Positions 45,913-58,204 of a DNA stretch of 64,000 nt are shown here, one piece after another. Every line of letters starts with the position of its first letter. Position 1 is the stretch's first letter. A model generated the notes under the pieces. The model was not told the origin of the DNA. It searched no databases and saw only the letters and a list, made by a program, of their open reading frames with translations. Position numbers and translations under genes: made by a program. Where the stretch lies: positions 1-64,000 of the forward strand of contig JANTQF010000019.1 of NCBI GenBank assembly GCA_032988165.1, given 5' to 3'. Source of the DNA: Emmonsiellopsis sp. PD_33. Its lineage: Eukaryota; Ascomycota; Eurotiomycetes; Onygenales; Ajellomycetaceae.

Positions 45913-48050
45913 ATGGACCCTCTCCCCCGTACTTCGCGCCATAACATTCCTCCCGCTGCTCTGCCTCTCCATGTGTCAGCTTATCGCCAGAGCGTTGACC
46001 TCGACCTGCCCCAGGACGTCGAGCTTGTCCCCCTAGCCATAAATCAGGGATCCCAACCCGCCCCAACTCCCGCTGGTCCCTCCGCAACCCCCTCCTCACA
46101 GCCACCAGATATACCCCAATTCGAAGGCGAAGACAGCGGGGAGCTGTCAGACGGGTCGGAATTCTCCTCATACAGCGACGACGCAGACGAGACACGCCTC
46201 CTTGGCCGGCAACCAGCTCACAAGAAGACCCAGATGAAGCGCTCTAGCAAACGGAACGGATCCCTCAAACGCCGCACCTCCAACAGGCTCGGCCTGAATA
46301 TCGCGACAGGCGAGCACGGCCACGCAAACGGAGACATGAATGCGAACATTGAGATGCGGAGGAAGGACAGCTCGCTTGATTCCGCATCCTCTGCCACACA
46401 GACTGCCCGGTTGATCAACAGGCCGAGCTTCACACTCGACGACGAACCCCCACCCACACCGCAGACCCCAGGCCTCGCAAATACGAGCTTTCGAGATTTG
46501 CCTATATACGATAAAAGGAATTTTATACTACTATGTCTACTCTATTTCCTGCAAGGTGTGCCAATGGGGCTTGCCGGTGGATCAGTGCCCTTCCTCCTTA
46601 AACCCTACCTCTCCTATGGACAAATCGGCATTTTCTCCCTTGCGTCATATCCCTACTCGTTAAAGCTTCTTTGGAGTCCTATAGTCGACGCAGTATGGAG
46701 CAGGAGGTTTGGGCGGAGAAAGAGCTGGATCACGCCTATCCAGATGGTGTCGGGAATTGCTATGATATATTTGGGAGGGAGCATTGACAAAATGATGGTT
46801 GCAGCCGGCGCGAATGGAGGCGCTGGCGTCTGGAATTTTACCGGCTGGTGGTTTCTCCTAGTGTTCCTTTGCGCAACTCAAGATATCGCTGTCGACGGCT
46901 GGGCTATCTCTCTTTTGTCCCCGCAAAATATCGCATACGCTTCTACCGCCCAGACCGTGGGTCTTACTGCAGGCCAATTTCTTTCTTACACTGTCTTTTT
47001 GGCTCTGAATTCTAAAGACTTTGCCAACAAATGGTTCCGCCCCGCAGGCCAACCGCAAGAGTCCGGTCTTATTGGCCTAGGGGGCTACCTGACATTCTGG
47101 GGTTGGTTTTATATCATTGTCACCCTAGTTCTTGCAGTGCGCAAGAAGGAAGAGAAGTCGAATGATCGCGACGGTATCATGGCTGTCTACAAGAGCATGT
47201 GGGGCGTTCTAAAGCTAAAGAATATCCATACCATCATCATCGTCCACCTTATCGCAAAGATTGGCTTCCAGGCCAACGACGCTGTGACAAGCCTGAAGTT
47301 AATTGATAAGGGTTTCGGACAAGAAAACATGGCACTAGTCGTTTTGATCGATTTTCCATTTGAAATCGGCCTGGGATACTACGCCGGAAAATGGTCTACC
47401 CAGTATACCCCAATGAGGCTGTGGTGCTGGGCATTTGCGGCGCGGCTTGTGGCTGCTCTTCTTGCTCAAGCAACCGTCATGATATTTCCAAGTGCACCCG
47501 TCCCAGCATGGTATGTTCTAGCGGTTATTGGGGAACACGTGTTCTCCACCTTCATGATGACAGTGATGTTCGTAGCTGTGTCAGCCTTCCACGCACGGAT
47601 TGCTGATCCAGTTATTGGAGGGACTTATATGACTCTTCTTGCAACGTAAGTTACATCCCCGATAATTGTGATCATAATAACACATATTCTAACCAGAAAT
47701 ATTACAGTGTCTCAAACCTAGGTGGAACATTCCCCAAATTCTTCGTCCTCAAGCTCGTCGACCTCTTCACAAGCGCAACCTGCATCCCACCCACAGAACC
47801 ACCCGCTGGCATAACATCACCCATCACCACTCCGTTCTCGTGTGCCCTAGAAGCAGACAAGCACCGCTGCAAAGATGGTGGCGGCGTCTGCGAAGTGACC
47901 CGGGACGGATACTATACTACCAACATTGTGTGCGTGCTTATTGGCGCACTTACCTTCTGGTTCTACATCAAGCCAGCCGTGCTCAAGGTGCAAAAGCTAC
48001 CGTTGCGCGCCTGGCGACTCACATCCGCGGAAGGAAATAGAGAGTCGTAG
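45913..48050 (+). CDS. Acetyl-CoA transporter, AT-1/SLC33A1 family
   Basis: Exons 45913-47645 and 47708-48050 give 691 aa. Residues 1-190 are a hydrophilic, Ser/Asp/Arg-rich cytosolic extension with an acidic patch (EGEDSGELSDGSEFSSYSDD). The Acatn-type major facilitator domain follows from about 195: RNFILLCLLYFLQGVPMGLA, SLASYPYSLKLLWSPIVDA, RRFGRRKSWITPIQ, CATQDIAVDGWAISLLS and TAQTVGLTAGQFLSY, all hallmark blocks of AT-1. The loop with four cysteines (CIPP, CAL, RCKD, VCEV) before the last helix also fits the family. AT-1 imports acetyl-CoA into the endoplasmic reticulum for acetylation of proteins and sugars; in fungi the substrate is inferred. The intron at 47646-47707 interrupts the codon for Thr before VSNLGGTFPKFF. 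Confidence 0.9.
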
Positions 48051-48901
48051 ATTTTTACACAAAGAATTTAATCGCTTTATTCTTTTAGTATTCTCCTCTT
48101 ATTGATCATCTTTTTTCGCTTCTATGTACCACCAACGTCGGGCGTTTCTTAAAAAGTTCGGAAAATGGGTCTAGGGCGGGGGTTTAGTGACTTGATTGCC
48201 TTCGACGTGTAGCATTTCAAGTCGTTGATACGTCTATCTACTATAAATAGCTATGTGATATACAATACCATGATAAATCGTTGAATCAGACAATATTAAG
48301 CTTATTTCTGGTCCCCAAACCTTAAATTTTAATCTCCGCTGAGCCTCCAGGTCGAGTCAGCCCCAGCCTGGAGAGCCCCCCGACGCTGAGTCATTGTGGT
48401 TACGCCAATTCCGACAACCACACTCACTGGTTGTCATTGAATATTCCCCTTCAAGCTTAAGACTCATCCTCTCGTGATAAGCATAAGCAATACTGAGACA
48501 AAACTGATAGACTGACTCACTGATCATCCATGCGCCACACTTCACTGGTCCAAATCTTAGCTGAGAACGGATGGCTGTTGGGGATTGCTAAACAGGCAGA
48601 CAACGCAGGCTGCCGGTCTTAACTGTGCCAGGATAGCCTGATAAGCAGCGCTGAGCCACATGAGGGATCATGTGAATGGGTGCTATTTAATGAGAGAGAT
48701 ATCCCCAGAGCGAAAAAGGGTGATTGAGCAAGGCAGGCCCCTGCAAGAGGCAGAATCAAACTTCCAACTAGCACTTCCCGCCTAGTTACAGTCACACGGC
48801 AAATTATTTATACCAAGCCGTTCAAAGGCCAGCGTGGGGTGTATACCGGCCGCTTCTTAACACGAACAGACAAGCCTAACGCCCATAAAACGACTGTCGC
48901 A
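48051..48901. other. Intergenic
   Basis: About 850 bp, AT-rich on the left (3' flank of the transporter gene). No supported gene or RNA. Confidence 0.5.
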
Positions 48902-49855
48902 ATGTCTCACCTCCTATCTCTACCAGCAGAACTCGTCTACGAGATCGCCTTCGAACTGACGACACCAGGGCTAAACGCCCTCTGCCAAACAAACACCCGC
49001 CTCTATGCCCTCCTCAACCCCATCCTCTGGGACCCACGCTCCATCGTCGACGCCACAACCTCCGACCGCCTCCATGCCCGCGCCCTCGAGCGCATCGGCG
49101 TCGACAACTCCGACATCTTCGTCCACGCCGCAACGACAGGAAACATCCCAACAGCCCTAAAGCTACTCCGAGACTACGACGCAGATATCAACTGTGCAAC
49201 ATTTGCCGGCGACTGGCCCATGGCAGCCGCCGTGAAAGCGGGCCAACATGACTTCCTCCAGTTCCTGCTCGACCGGGGAGAACTAGAATCCCGAGCCTTC
49301 ACGGTTGGCTTGCACATGGCCCTAAACGAGCGGAAACTCGACGTATTCGCGCAACTCTTGCGCCATCCATTTGCCAGCGCGGAACGGTACACGCTTGCCC
49401 ATCGCGCTATCGCGGTTAACAACCTGGAAGCGCTGACGATCATCATGGACTCCGCGCCGCCGACGGAACTCGCGCATCTGCTTGATGCGACCATGCTGAT
49501 GCATGCGTCACAGGAGCGGTGGTGCACGGGGATGGTCGCGCTGTTGTTGGATAGAGGGGGGGATGTGAATAGCTCCACGCATGGCTCGTCTATGCTAGCA
49601 CGGGCGGCGTATTTTGGGCGGGCTGAAGTGGTTCGGTTGCTTGTGGAGAGAGGGGCGGATTTGGACCTTGAGGGGGCTTTGGGGGGGACGGCGTTGGATG
49701 TTGCGCTTGATGAGGGGGATGAGGTGATTGTGGAGTATCTAAAGTCAAAGGGGGCAAAGGAGGTGTGGCAGAGAAGGGCGGAGAAAGAGGAGCGGGAAAG
49801 GGAGCGGCTTGTGGGGGAGGGGGGGAGTGGGGTGGAGAATGGGGAGGTCAACTAA
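48902..49855 (+). CDS. F-box / ankyrin repeat protein
   Basis: Single exon, 317 aa from the ATG at 48902; in-frame codons upstream to 48839 lack an ATG, and the F-box starts at residue 4. The N-terminus LLSLPAELVYEIAFELTTPG then LNALCQTNTRLYALLNPILW is an F-box-like helix set, which would bind Skp1 in an SCF ubiquitin ligase. Ankyrin repeats follow: VHAATTGNIPTALKLLRDYD, AAAVKAGQHDFLQFLLDRGE, GMVALLLDRGGDVNSSTHG, AARAYFGRAE-type unit with VVRLLVERGADLDLEG, and ALDVALDEGDEVIVEYLKSKGA. The tail is charged and Gly-rich. Codon use shifts from C-rich third positions in the first half to G-rich in the second. Likely a substrate adaptor for ubiquitination; target unknown. Confidence 0.82.
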   Translation: MSHLLSLPAELVYEIAFELTTPGLNALCQTNTRLYALLNPILWDPRSIVDATTSDRLHARALERIGVDNSDIFVHAATTGNIPTALKLLRDYDADINCATFAGDWPMAAAVKAGQHDFLQFLLDRGELESRAFTVGLHMALNERKLDVFAQLLRHPFASAERYTLAHRAIAVNNLEALTIIMDSAPPTELAHLLDATMLMHASQERWCTGMVALLLDRGGDVNSSTHGSSMLARAAYFGRAEVVRLLVERGADLDLEGALGGTALDVALDEGDEVIVEYLKSKGAKEVWQRRAEKEERERERLVGEGGSGVENGEVN

Positions 49856-50676
49856 GTGTTACTTTGTATTAGGGGGGTGGAATAGAAAGGGATATTTCGC
49901 AATGGGAAGTATGATTTGCAGATTTTGCTGCCGGATTTAATGTTTTCGGCAACAGTGATTGTCGAGATTTTTTTTTTTTTGGACAAGATGGGCTCCTCTG
50001 GCAAAGGGGAGCGGATGAGCTGTGGATTATTTGTTTTGGAGGTAGGGGACAACCAATAGACAGCATCTATCTCACTCTGAGGTGGGTCAGTCAGCAGCGA
50101 TATGCCATTTTGAAACCCCAAATTCATGATATTTCTTCTTCTTTTCCAAAGGAGAGATTCCTGAAATAACCCCATATCCACTCGCGCAAAACGCATGACT
50201 GGATATTATCGAAACCCAACAAGGATGGCTCGAGATCCCCCTTATCTGTCGGTCCATCAGTCCATGTTTTGTATGTAATACATGAGTTTTTGCTACCTCC
50301 CAATCCACGGATCCCTTTCCTCTCTCAGATAGTTACACGGTTCCTCTTCTTGCTTTGGATTTTTCATGTTTTATTGTTTCAAAGTAGGGTTTCATGCAAT
50401 AGCTTTGGCATGGCCTAACCAAACCTACGGATCAGATTATCATAAATGTAAGATGTGAAATATAATATAGAGCAAGTAAACAACCTATGTAAAATACGTT
50501 CAGGAGCCATAAATAATTTAAACGCTGAATGATCAAGCTAGACATATGGAAGACCAATACCAAATACCCAACAATATAGTGGCAGTCCCTCGCCATCCCC
50601 AAAACCAAACACCCTTATACCCTCCCAGAAATTCGCCAGCCATGAAAACAAAACCTCAGTTCCCAATTCGATCGAC
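49856..50676. other. Intergenic, convergent 3' ends
   Basis: Lies between the F-box/ankyrin gene (+) and the secreted cysteine-rich gene (-). A 13-base T-run sits near 49968-49980. Nothing recognised. Confidence 0.5.
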
Positions 50677-52012
50677 TCATGCATATCCATGGAAGCTAAC
50701 ATGCACATGATCCCTATCACAAGCCATCATTAGCCGTCATGTCTAATATGTAGCGGTGTTGCGCGTCAACTCACCAATGATTTTGAGTGGGGCCATCACG
50801 AGCCTTCATCTTCGTCCATTTGCTCCAGTCCACAGGCTTCGAGGGTGTCTCCCAAATGCGTTGGTTCCAGATTACATACTTGACCTTTAGAGAGTTCGCG
50901 TGGTTCATAACCCATTCAGCAAGGAGCTGGCCTTCTTTAGATTGTTGCTTCTAAATTGGAAGTGTTAGTTCTAGAACCATGTGATTCAAGCACAAAAGTA
51001 AGGGAGAAAGTCAGAGAAAACTTACGTGGACCATCAAATCCAGTGCCAGCCCCAGAGGATGTTCCGACTTGCCAGAACGCTTCCCGTAGCATCCTACGCT
51101 TTTCACCTTACCCGGGTTCGCCTTGAGAATCTCGTAACCAGCGGAAACCACGTGTGGCTTGCATCTATACGGCTGAATTGTAACCTTGGGTTTTTCTGGT
51201 TTCTTAGATGTGCAGCATTGGACATCGGCGGGGCCGGGACAGAAACCAGGAGTCGAGATATGTCTCTTCACCTTACAGGCGGACGTCTTCATGCAAGTAC
51301 CCTTGGTCCCGCGCACAGAGCAAGACTTTCCAGGCTCCTGTGGCTTCTTCTTCTCGGTGCAACACTGCACGTCCTTGGGGCCTGGGCAGTGGCCAGGAGT
51401 AGAGACCTGGCCCTTAGATTTGCAAGCAGAGGTTTTGAGACAAGTTCCCTTCAGGCCGTGAGCCTTGCAGCTCGCCTTTTTGGGAGTGCAGCACTGAACG
51501 TTGGCCGGGCCGGGGCAGAAACCTGCGGTAGACACGCCACCCTTGCCCTTACAGGTGGAGGTCTTGACGCATTTGCCTTTGACGCCAAGGACAGAGCAGC
51601 CCTTCGCGGCGCGTTTCTCGAGGCCATTGTCCAGGTCTAGATCGGAGTCGAGATCGTCGTCGTCGTCGTCGCCATCAGGCTCATCAAGGTCACGCTCTTC
51701 AAGATCAAAATCACTGTCAAGATCCTCAAAGTCCCGACGTTCGAGTTCGGCATCCAGATCTCTCTTTCGATTTTGATTAGGTCGCTCGATAAGCGGGGGT
51801 AGCTCGGAGACGCAGCATTGCCAATTGGCAGGCGTGGAGTCGGGACACCAGTCTCCCGCGACAGAAATACTGCTCCGGGACTCGCATTCGAGATCAGGCA
51901 TGCAGCTGCCTTTCACTCCATTAACATTGCACGGTTCGAAACTCTTGGTGTTCTCAGCTAGGACCGTGGAGGCTGCAGCGAGTGTGAGGATAGGAAAGAG
52001 GTAGGACCTCAT
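50677..52012 (-). CDS. Secreted protein: four cysteine-rich modules plus LAS-type metallopeptidase-like domain
   Basis: Exons in coding order 51026-52012, 50775-50950 and 50677-50713 give 399 aa. Signal peptide RSYLFPILTLAAASTVLA. Module 1 (about 28-67) is followed by an acidic linker with KR dibasic sites (EERDLDEPDGDDDDDDLD). Three near-identical modules follow (about 138-265) of the form CSVxGxKGxC-KTSxCKxKxxxSTxGxCPGP-x-VQCC, six cysteines each. The C-terminal domain has SEHPLGLALDLMVH, AEWVMNHANSLKVKYVIWNQ, RIW and finally DHVHVSFHG. H-x-x-G-x-A-x-D plus a final H-x-H is the zinc-site layout of LAS/M15-like peptidases and of the ARB_07466-like C-terminal domain found in fungal and actinobacterial secreted proteins. 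The last 37-nt exon supplies the HxH, so it is essential. Target may be a bacterial cell wall or an unknown peptide; inferred. Confidence 0.85.
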
Positions 52013-53004
52013 CTTGGTGGAGAGGAGTTTTGTAATGAGACAAATCTAGAAAGAATAAGAAATTGGGGGATTGTGTTTGCTGATGAGAGAGATGGTCTCA
52101 TTCTGATTGCGGGTTGCATCATGCTTTTTATATTCCATTTTCTCCTGCCCGCCCACCAAAGGCCCTACCTATCTGTTTGACCATCACATATTTGCTCGGG
52201 AACGGCTGATACGGGAACCAAGAGCATGTCGTGAATAGTCTTGTCCCGTTCTCCGTATTTTTTTGACCAGGGAGGCAAACCGTTACCGCAGAGAACGAAT
52301 CCCCAGCAACAAGCTTGATGAAGCAGAGCCTCTGCAACTTCCTCTGTGCCGTCTTCATAACACGAGAAATTTAAAGTTATTCAAGGCTCCCAAGCGCATG
52401 CAACGATGTGCGACTCTCGGAAACTAGACAACAAATTGGCATAGTTAGCCAGGAGATTATTATTAGCAAAGCAGCCCTTGTTGAGGCGGCACAGCTCTCG
52501 TGTTTCCGAGGTTTGTACTACATGGAGTATGTTCGGGTTTGGTGAGGCACTCTTGGCTTGAGGCGATGGTCGATTCTGAAGCCCTTTCTATTATAAATGA
52601 GACAATAACCAAACTTGCCAGATCTTGGAGCCAAAGTGATGGGGATTGTCGTGCTGATGATCGTGGATAGTCGACGTTGGATCATGATGTTTGCAGAATG
52701 TCGTTAACAAACTAGGGCTTGGGGGTCCTAACTAGTTATCGGCGCTAACTCGAAGTGGCAGTGCTAGCCCTAATGGACTACTTAACCTCCCGGGCCCAAC
52801 CTTGATCTTGACCCGTACTTCACGATGCGAATATCTCGCAAAACAAAAGCCCCTGGGGTGACGAGAAAATACGAGAGGCAGATTTGTTTGCTTTCTCAAC
52901 CGTGTAACCAATGAGCTTCTCCTTCTTCTACCTAGACCCCAGAACCACCCTCCCCCTTGCTCTCGTTTCATGTGAGAAGCGGTACAGTACGCGCCCCAAG
53001 CACC
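52013..53004. other. Promoter region and left border of the transposon island
   Basis: About 1 kb upstream of the secreted cysteine-rich gene. No gene supported. CpGs are normal up to about 52995 and vanish abruptly afterwards. Confidence 0.5.
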
Positions 53005-53135
53005 TGCAGAGCAGATCCTCTATTTTTCAGTCATTCAGTTCTGCATCAATGGTCTTTTCATTGTTTCCTTCTCAATAGTGATAATAACTGATCATCCCTA
53101 TTGTTTTCTACACCTATTTTGTATGGTATCTTAGA
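53005..53135 (+). repeat. Putative 5' LTR and primer site of copia element 2
   Basis: Starts TG at 53005 where CpGs disappear, ends just before TGGTATC at 53124-53130. The end is TA instead of the expected CA, as if CA had mutated. No second copy is in the window, so the limits are inferred. Confidence 0.4.
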
Positions 53136-56100
53136 TTTTCATTATCTTGGGCAATCACATGTCAGTAGCTATAAATAGTGGTAAAATCCACCAACTTAGA
53201 TAAAGGAATAAATCATCTTTCTCCTCATGAATATCTCTAACTACATTCAACTCTCTTATAGTTATGAGCCCAGACTCTTCCACAACATGCTAGACTTTTT
53301 ATTCACATTGATTATCACTGTTTCTACCATCTTCACCCTATATCACAGGTATTTCACTTGAATATCTGATTCTATACAGCCTCCAACTGTCCCTACTATA
53401 ACAAAAATGTCAACCAAAATCATCCTCAACAATACAAAAGACTGGGACAAATGGTACAAAAACATGTCATTCATGAATCATCACCCAATCCAACAATTTC
53501 AAATCCTATATGAATTTGGTTACAGACCCAGAGCCTGCTCCAGAATGCCCTAAACCATACAAACAGGACAAATCTATGAAAGTTGAGGAATAAAACCTGG
53601 CAGCACATGAGTACACCCTGTTGAAAAAGGACTATGAGGAATATAGAGCAGTGGAGAAGGCAGTATTAACATACATCCTTGAGCATATATCTCAAGATGT
53701 GCAGTAATGCCTGGGGGATGAGATAAATCCTCAGGAAATGATTTGTTTGCTCAAAGCAGAAAAAGCTCCTACTAACTGCTGAAGGAAAGTTGAACTCAGT
53801 AACAACTATATCAAACTCTCTGCTGGTTCAAAAAATGAGAATCCTTTTGACTGGGTGAGATACTGATAGATAGCACAAAAGAAAATCATTGAATATAGTA
53901 TAGAGGATCATAAGAGTAAACATTCTGCTATATTCAAGTTTCTTGAAGCTACCACTAAAATCAATGCTAATTAGAGTCAGATCCAGAGATCTAGCATTCT
54001 TAAACATGAAAAAGCTGGAAAAGAGTTAATCTCAGTTAATATTTTGATGGAGAGATTTCATGATGAACTTTATACCACTAACATCAAAGAATTCTATAAT
54101 CAAACATCAGCTACATTCACAACATTTAACAGCATGAAGGCAGGAGGGAAAGACACAGAAAAACCATCAGACTCACAGTAAAACTTAGGGGGTAATCAAT
54201 CAGATTCCCAGCAATCCAAATGGACATGTACTTGCAGAGGAAAACATTCAATTGTTAAATACTTTTATTTCAACCCTATTATTTGCCTGAAAAACTTCAT
54301 TTTGAATTCTGATATCAAGAAAAAGGTCAAACAGATCCTAGAATCAAACAAGAAGATCAAAAAGATAGTAGAAAAAGCTATAGTAAAGTTCAAAAAGGAT
54401 AAGAAAGTAGGTGAGAAATTAAATTTGAAGACCTCAGTAACCTCAAAAAATGACATTAATGCTACTACTACTTCTAAATCCAAATCTGCTAGAGATATAG
54501 GTGAGGCCTTTGACAGCACATTTGCAACTACCTTAGTTATTCTTAGTAATGATTTTTCTCAGACTGATAACTACCCACTCAAGAATAGCTTCATATATAA
54601 TAATGAAGCAAATCAGCATGTTTGTAATAATCATCAATGTTTTCAGGATTTTTGCATTGTCAACAAAAAGATGCAGGCCAGAGATACTATAGTTCCAATT
54701 TATGGTCACAGCAACATCTCAGTATGCCTGCAGACCTCTCACAGCAAAAAATTATATATATTACTTGATGTCACCTACACATCTACCTTCTTCATAAATA
54801 TCACTGCAATCCCAGCATTTAATCAACAGAATATAGAAATAAACAAATTAAACTGCAAGCTAATTAATAAGAAAGGCAATATTCAATTCCTACTACAGCA
54901 TCACTATGAAAAATTCATTTTTGAATATAACCCCCTAGATGGCATTATCTTTACTATTCAAATACTTTCTTAGCTTCTCATACTGGTAACAACAGCTCTG
55001 TGGCATAAACACCTTGGTCACTCCAGTTCAGAAGCTCTTTAATATCTACCTAAATCTGTGGCAGGGGCTCACCTCACTAATGGTCTAAAAACCACTGACT
55101 GCACAGCCTGCATCTTAGGAAAATCTCACCTCCAGATATCTAGGAAACCAATGAATAGAGGCAATAAACCCTTTAAAGTCATTCATTTTGACCTTACCCA
55201 CATATCTCTGACCTACAACAGAGACTACTATCTTGCTCATATCTATGACCCCCTTACCCACATTCATCAGGTCAAGGCACTTCCTACAAAAGATCAATGC
55301 AGGCCATTTCTTGAAAAATTCATTAATAAAGTTGAAAGACACTATAATTTGAAGGTTTTAACCCTTCATATAGATGAAGAAACATCACTTACAAAGGCCT
55401 TCCTTGAAAAAATCAGGACTCATAGTATTTATATTGAACCTTCACCTCCCTGCATGCCTGAATCTAACAGTGCAGCTGAACACTCAGGGGGTATGATAAC
55501 TACCCTAGGCCATACAATTCAAATTAATGTAAATCTTCCTAAAGATTTCTAGCCTAAGGTATATAAGATCACTGTCTATCTTCTTAACCAAACATCAGTT
55601 CAGCAGCTCAAATGAAAGACTCTAATACAGGCCCTAGCCTTCCACCTCAGCAAACTAATGGATCTTGATCTAAGCCACCTACATGCATATGGATGCTGAG
55701 TGTATATCTTTGATAAAACCATCTCAAAGCTCTGAAAACTTGCTCTGTGCATCAAAATCAGACATCTAGTTGGATATGTATTGAATAATATTTTCCATAT
55801 CTGGCTCCCAAGAGAACAAAAGGTTATAAAGACACAAGATATAATCTTCAATGAGGATTTCTTTTTTGACCCTGGAGACCTACTCAAATAGCTTTCTTTA
55901 ATGTCTCTGATATCAGTAGATTTACTACTACCAACTGATATTCTAAAAAGTGTCAGATTTGATGTTCAGGAATTTAAAAGTTTCAAAGATGAAATTGAAA
56001 TTCACACATCTTCCAATGCCTCAATGCCTTCCTCCAAAATAGTCAATATGACTTCAAAAATAATGTTAGAACTAAATTCTTAGATATTGCTAACCTCAGA

Positions 56101-57515
56101 ACTGACTCCTACACTAATATCTGATTCCCCTGAATTTATGATGTCAATCAGCAGAATTCCTCAGATAGATAATTCAGACACTGCATTTGATGATGACACT
56201 AATATAGATGACTCATTAAGTTAGTTACTTAAAACTCTTCAGTCAGATGTGTCATCTCCAAATGAGCTACCTACTGCTCTAGCTAGAGAAATATATAGTG
56301 AAATATCTACTGACCACATAATCTCAGGACATCAGATTCAAAAAATCAACCCAGAGCAGACCAGCTATATCACTACACTTAATCATATAGATCAGTCATC
56401 AGAATTCTACAAAATATTTACTACAGCCCATATAGATAAACCTCCATCTTATCCTCTTCATTGTGATAATCTACCTCTCTCACTCTGTAGTTGGAAGGAG
56501 GCCTTACATCATAAATTCAAAAATAAATGGTTACATACTACTCAGGTTAAATATGAAACTCTACAAGAAAAGAAGTGCTGAAGGTACATTCTGGAATGTA
56601 AAGTAAAATAAAAACCTCTACCTCTTATATGGGTTTTTATATATAAATTCAATACAGATAGAATCCTTCTCAAATTCAAGGCTCATATCATTATTCATAG
56701 AGATTTTTGGAAAAATGAAAAAGTAGAGACTAGATCTACAACCCTTGCATTAAAAGTCTTTTACCTTATTATGACTATTACAGCTGCATTTAATCTAGAG
56801 ACTCATCAATATGACACAGTAAATACCTTTCTTAATGTCATTCTCATTGACAAGGTCTACATCAAATCACCCTTTAAATATAAATTTCCCAGATATATAT
56901 TACTCCTCCTCAGGGCTCTATACAGCCTTCTCAAATCTCCCTTACATTGGAATGACAAATTAAAAGCAACATTATTAAAACTTGGCCTGATGCAAGTCCC
57001 TAAAGAGCCCTGTCTTTTTATAGGGCTAGAACTTATAGTCTTCTTCTATATTAATAATATCATCATTATTTATCATCAACATCATAAAACAGTATTCATC
57101 AATTTTACAGCCCAGTTAATGAACACCTATGAACTCCACAATATGAGAGAAGTGAAGTGGTTTTTAGGAATTCAAATCCTTTGTAATTATATGACCCAAA
57201 AACTTTGGTTGTGTCAGAACAGTTATATGGCCAAAATAGCAGTAAAATTCAGGGTTAAATGTCATAAACTCTATCATATGCCTATACCCACTCAATCAGT
57301 ATATCCTTACTTAGGTTTTCTATCCTCCCAGAAGATTCACAGCTTTCAGTACTATATTAGCTTTATTATCTACCCTTCTGTAGGAACTCAGCCTAATCTT
57401 ATCTTCACTATAGGGGTTCTTACTAATCATATGGTTCACCTATCTTCATAGTATGACAACCTTGTACATCACATTATTGCTCATGGATATCAAACTCAAA
57501 ACCTTGCTATCAAAT
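53005..57515 (+). mobile_element. Ty1/copia element 2, inactivated and interrupted
   Basis: Plus-strand copia element with stops throughout. A putative 5' LTR (about 53005-53123) is followed by TGGTATC, the usual start of a copia initiator-tRNA primer site. Gag remnant begins ILNNTKDWDKWYKNM near 53425. Pre-integrase LWHKHLGHSSSEAL is near 55000, integrase core VIHFDLTHISLTYNRDYYLA to SPPCMPESNSAAEH at 55180-55480, and reverse transcriptase from about 56770 with FFYINNIIIIYH (catalytic YVDD changed to YINN) and VKWFLGIQI. It stops at HGYQTQNLAIKL, just before RNase H, where the chromovirus LTR begins. The rest should lie beyond the right edge. It has a different LTR from copia element 1, hence a separate family. 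The LTR boundaries are provisional. Confidence 0.85.
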
Positions 57516-58204
57516 TGTGAGGATGGCAGGCCAGTTAGAGATAAGCCATCTAATAAGCACTACATTAAGGTCTTAGCTATGAATCAGTAAGGCTAGCAGG
57601 GGTGAGAGCAGCTAAGCAGAGGCTGAGACTTATCTGGGCTCTAGCTACTATGTTGATATGAGGCAATTAGCTCCAGGCAATAATGATACATAGAGGTAAT
57701 AGCTTCAAAGAATAACTAGATGTGGAGGTAATAGCTCCAGCAGGGCACTATAGATGAAGGTAATTGCACCATGTGAGAGGAAGAATGGAGTGGTTTGCTA
57801 GAGCAAGAAAAAGGTATGTCTTTGGAAGAATCATAGCTGATTGCTGACCTCCATGAGAATAGGGGGAAGTAAGATAGTTATATACAGAGTGGGATGAACA
57901 TAATAGGGAAAGGATCTGCCTTCTTGGAGTAATGTAGTTCCATGTCATGTCATCATCAATAGAGAATAATAGCAATGAATAGGATATGCATGGGAAAGCA
58001 TGTAGAAATGAGAAGAAGGGGGTATGATAGCTACTAAGAGTTATTCTCAGCCCATCCTATGATATAGGTATGGTTATTGATAGAATAGTCTTGTGATGTG
58101 GTGGCTATCAAGTAGTGAAGGCATCAAGCAGGTAGCTAGCTAAATCTTATATAGATATAGGCATAACATAGCAGTCCAGGCAATCTAGGCTGTTCAGCAT
58201 GACA
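57516..58204 (-). repeat. Putative 3' LTR of the chromovirus
   Basis: 689 bp beginning TGTGAGG and ending ATGACA on the plus strand, so TG...CA. Next to it, read on the minus strand, is a purine-rich AGAAGGGGGG stretch (58205-58217), a fit for the polypurine tract. Its left end coincides exactly with the break in copia element 2. The partner LTR is outside the window. Confidence 0.55.
57660..57770 (+). repeat. Four tandem units of about 32 bp inside the LTR
   Basis: Units start with GAGGYAATWGCTYC-like sequence at 57660, 57693, 57725 and 57756 (the last GAAGGTAATTGCACC). Spacing is 33, 32 and 31 bp. Confidence 0.6.

Noticed and set aside
49174..49851. 225-codon minus-strand frame opposite the F-box/ankyrin gene
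   Set aside because: Ser/Pro-rich shadow; the plus strand has ankyrin repeats and an F-box.
51026..51640. 204-codon plus-strand frame opposite the cysteine-rich secreted gene
   Set aside because: Shadow of the repeated modules; the minus strand has signal peptide, cysteine pattern and proper introns.
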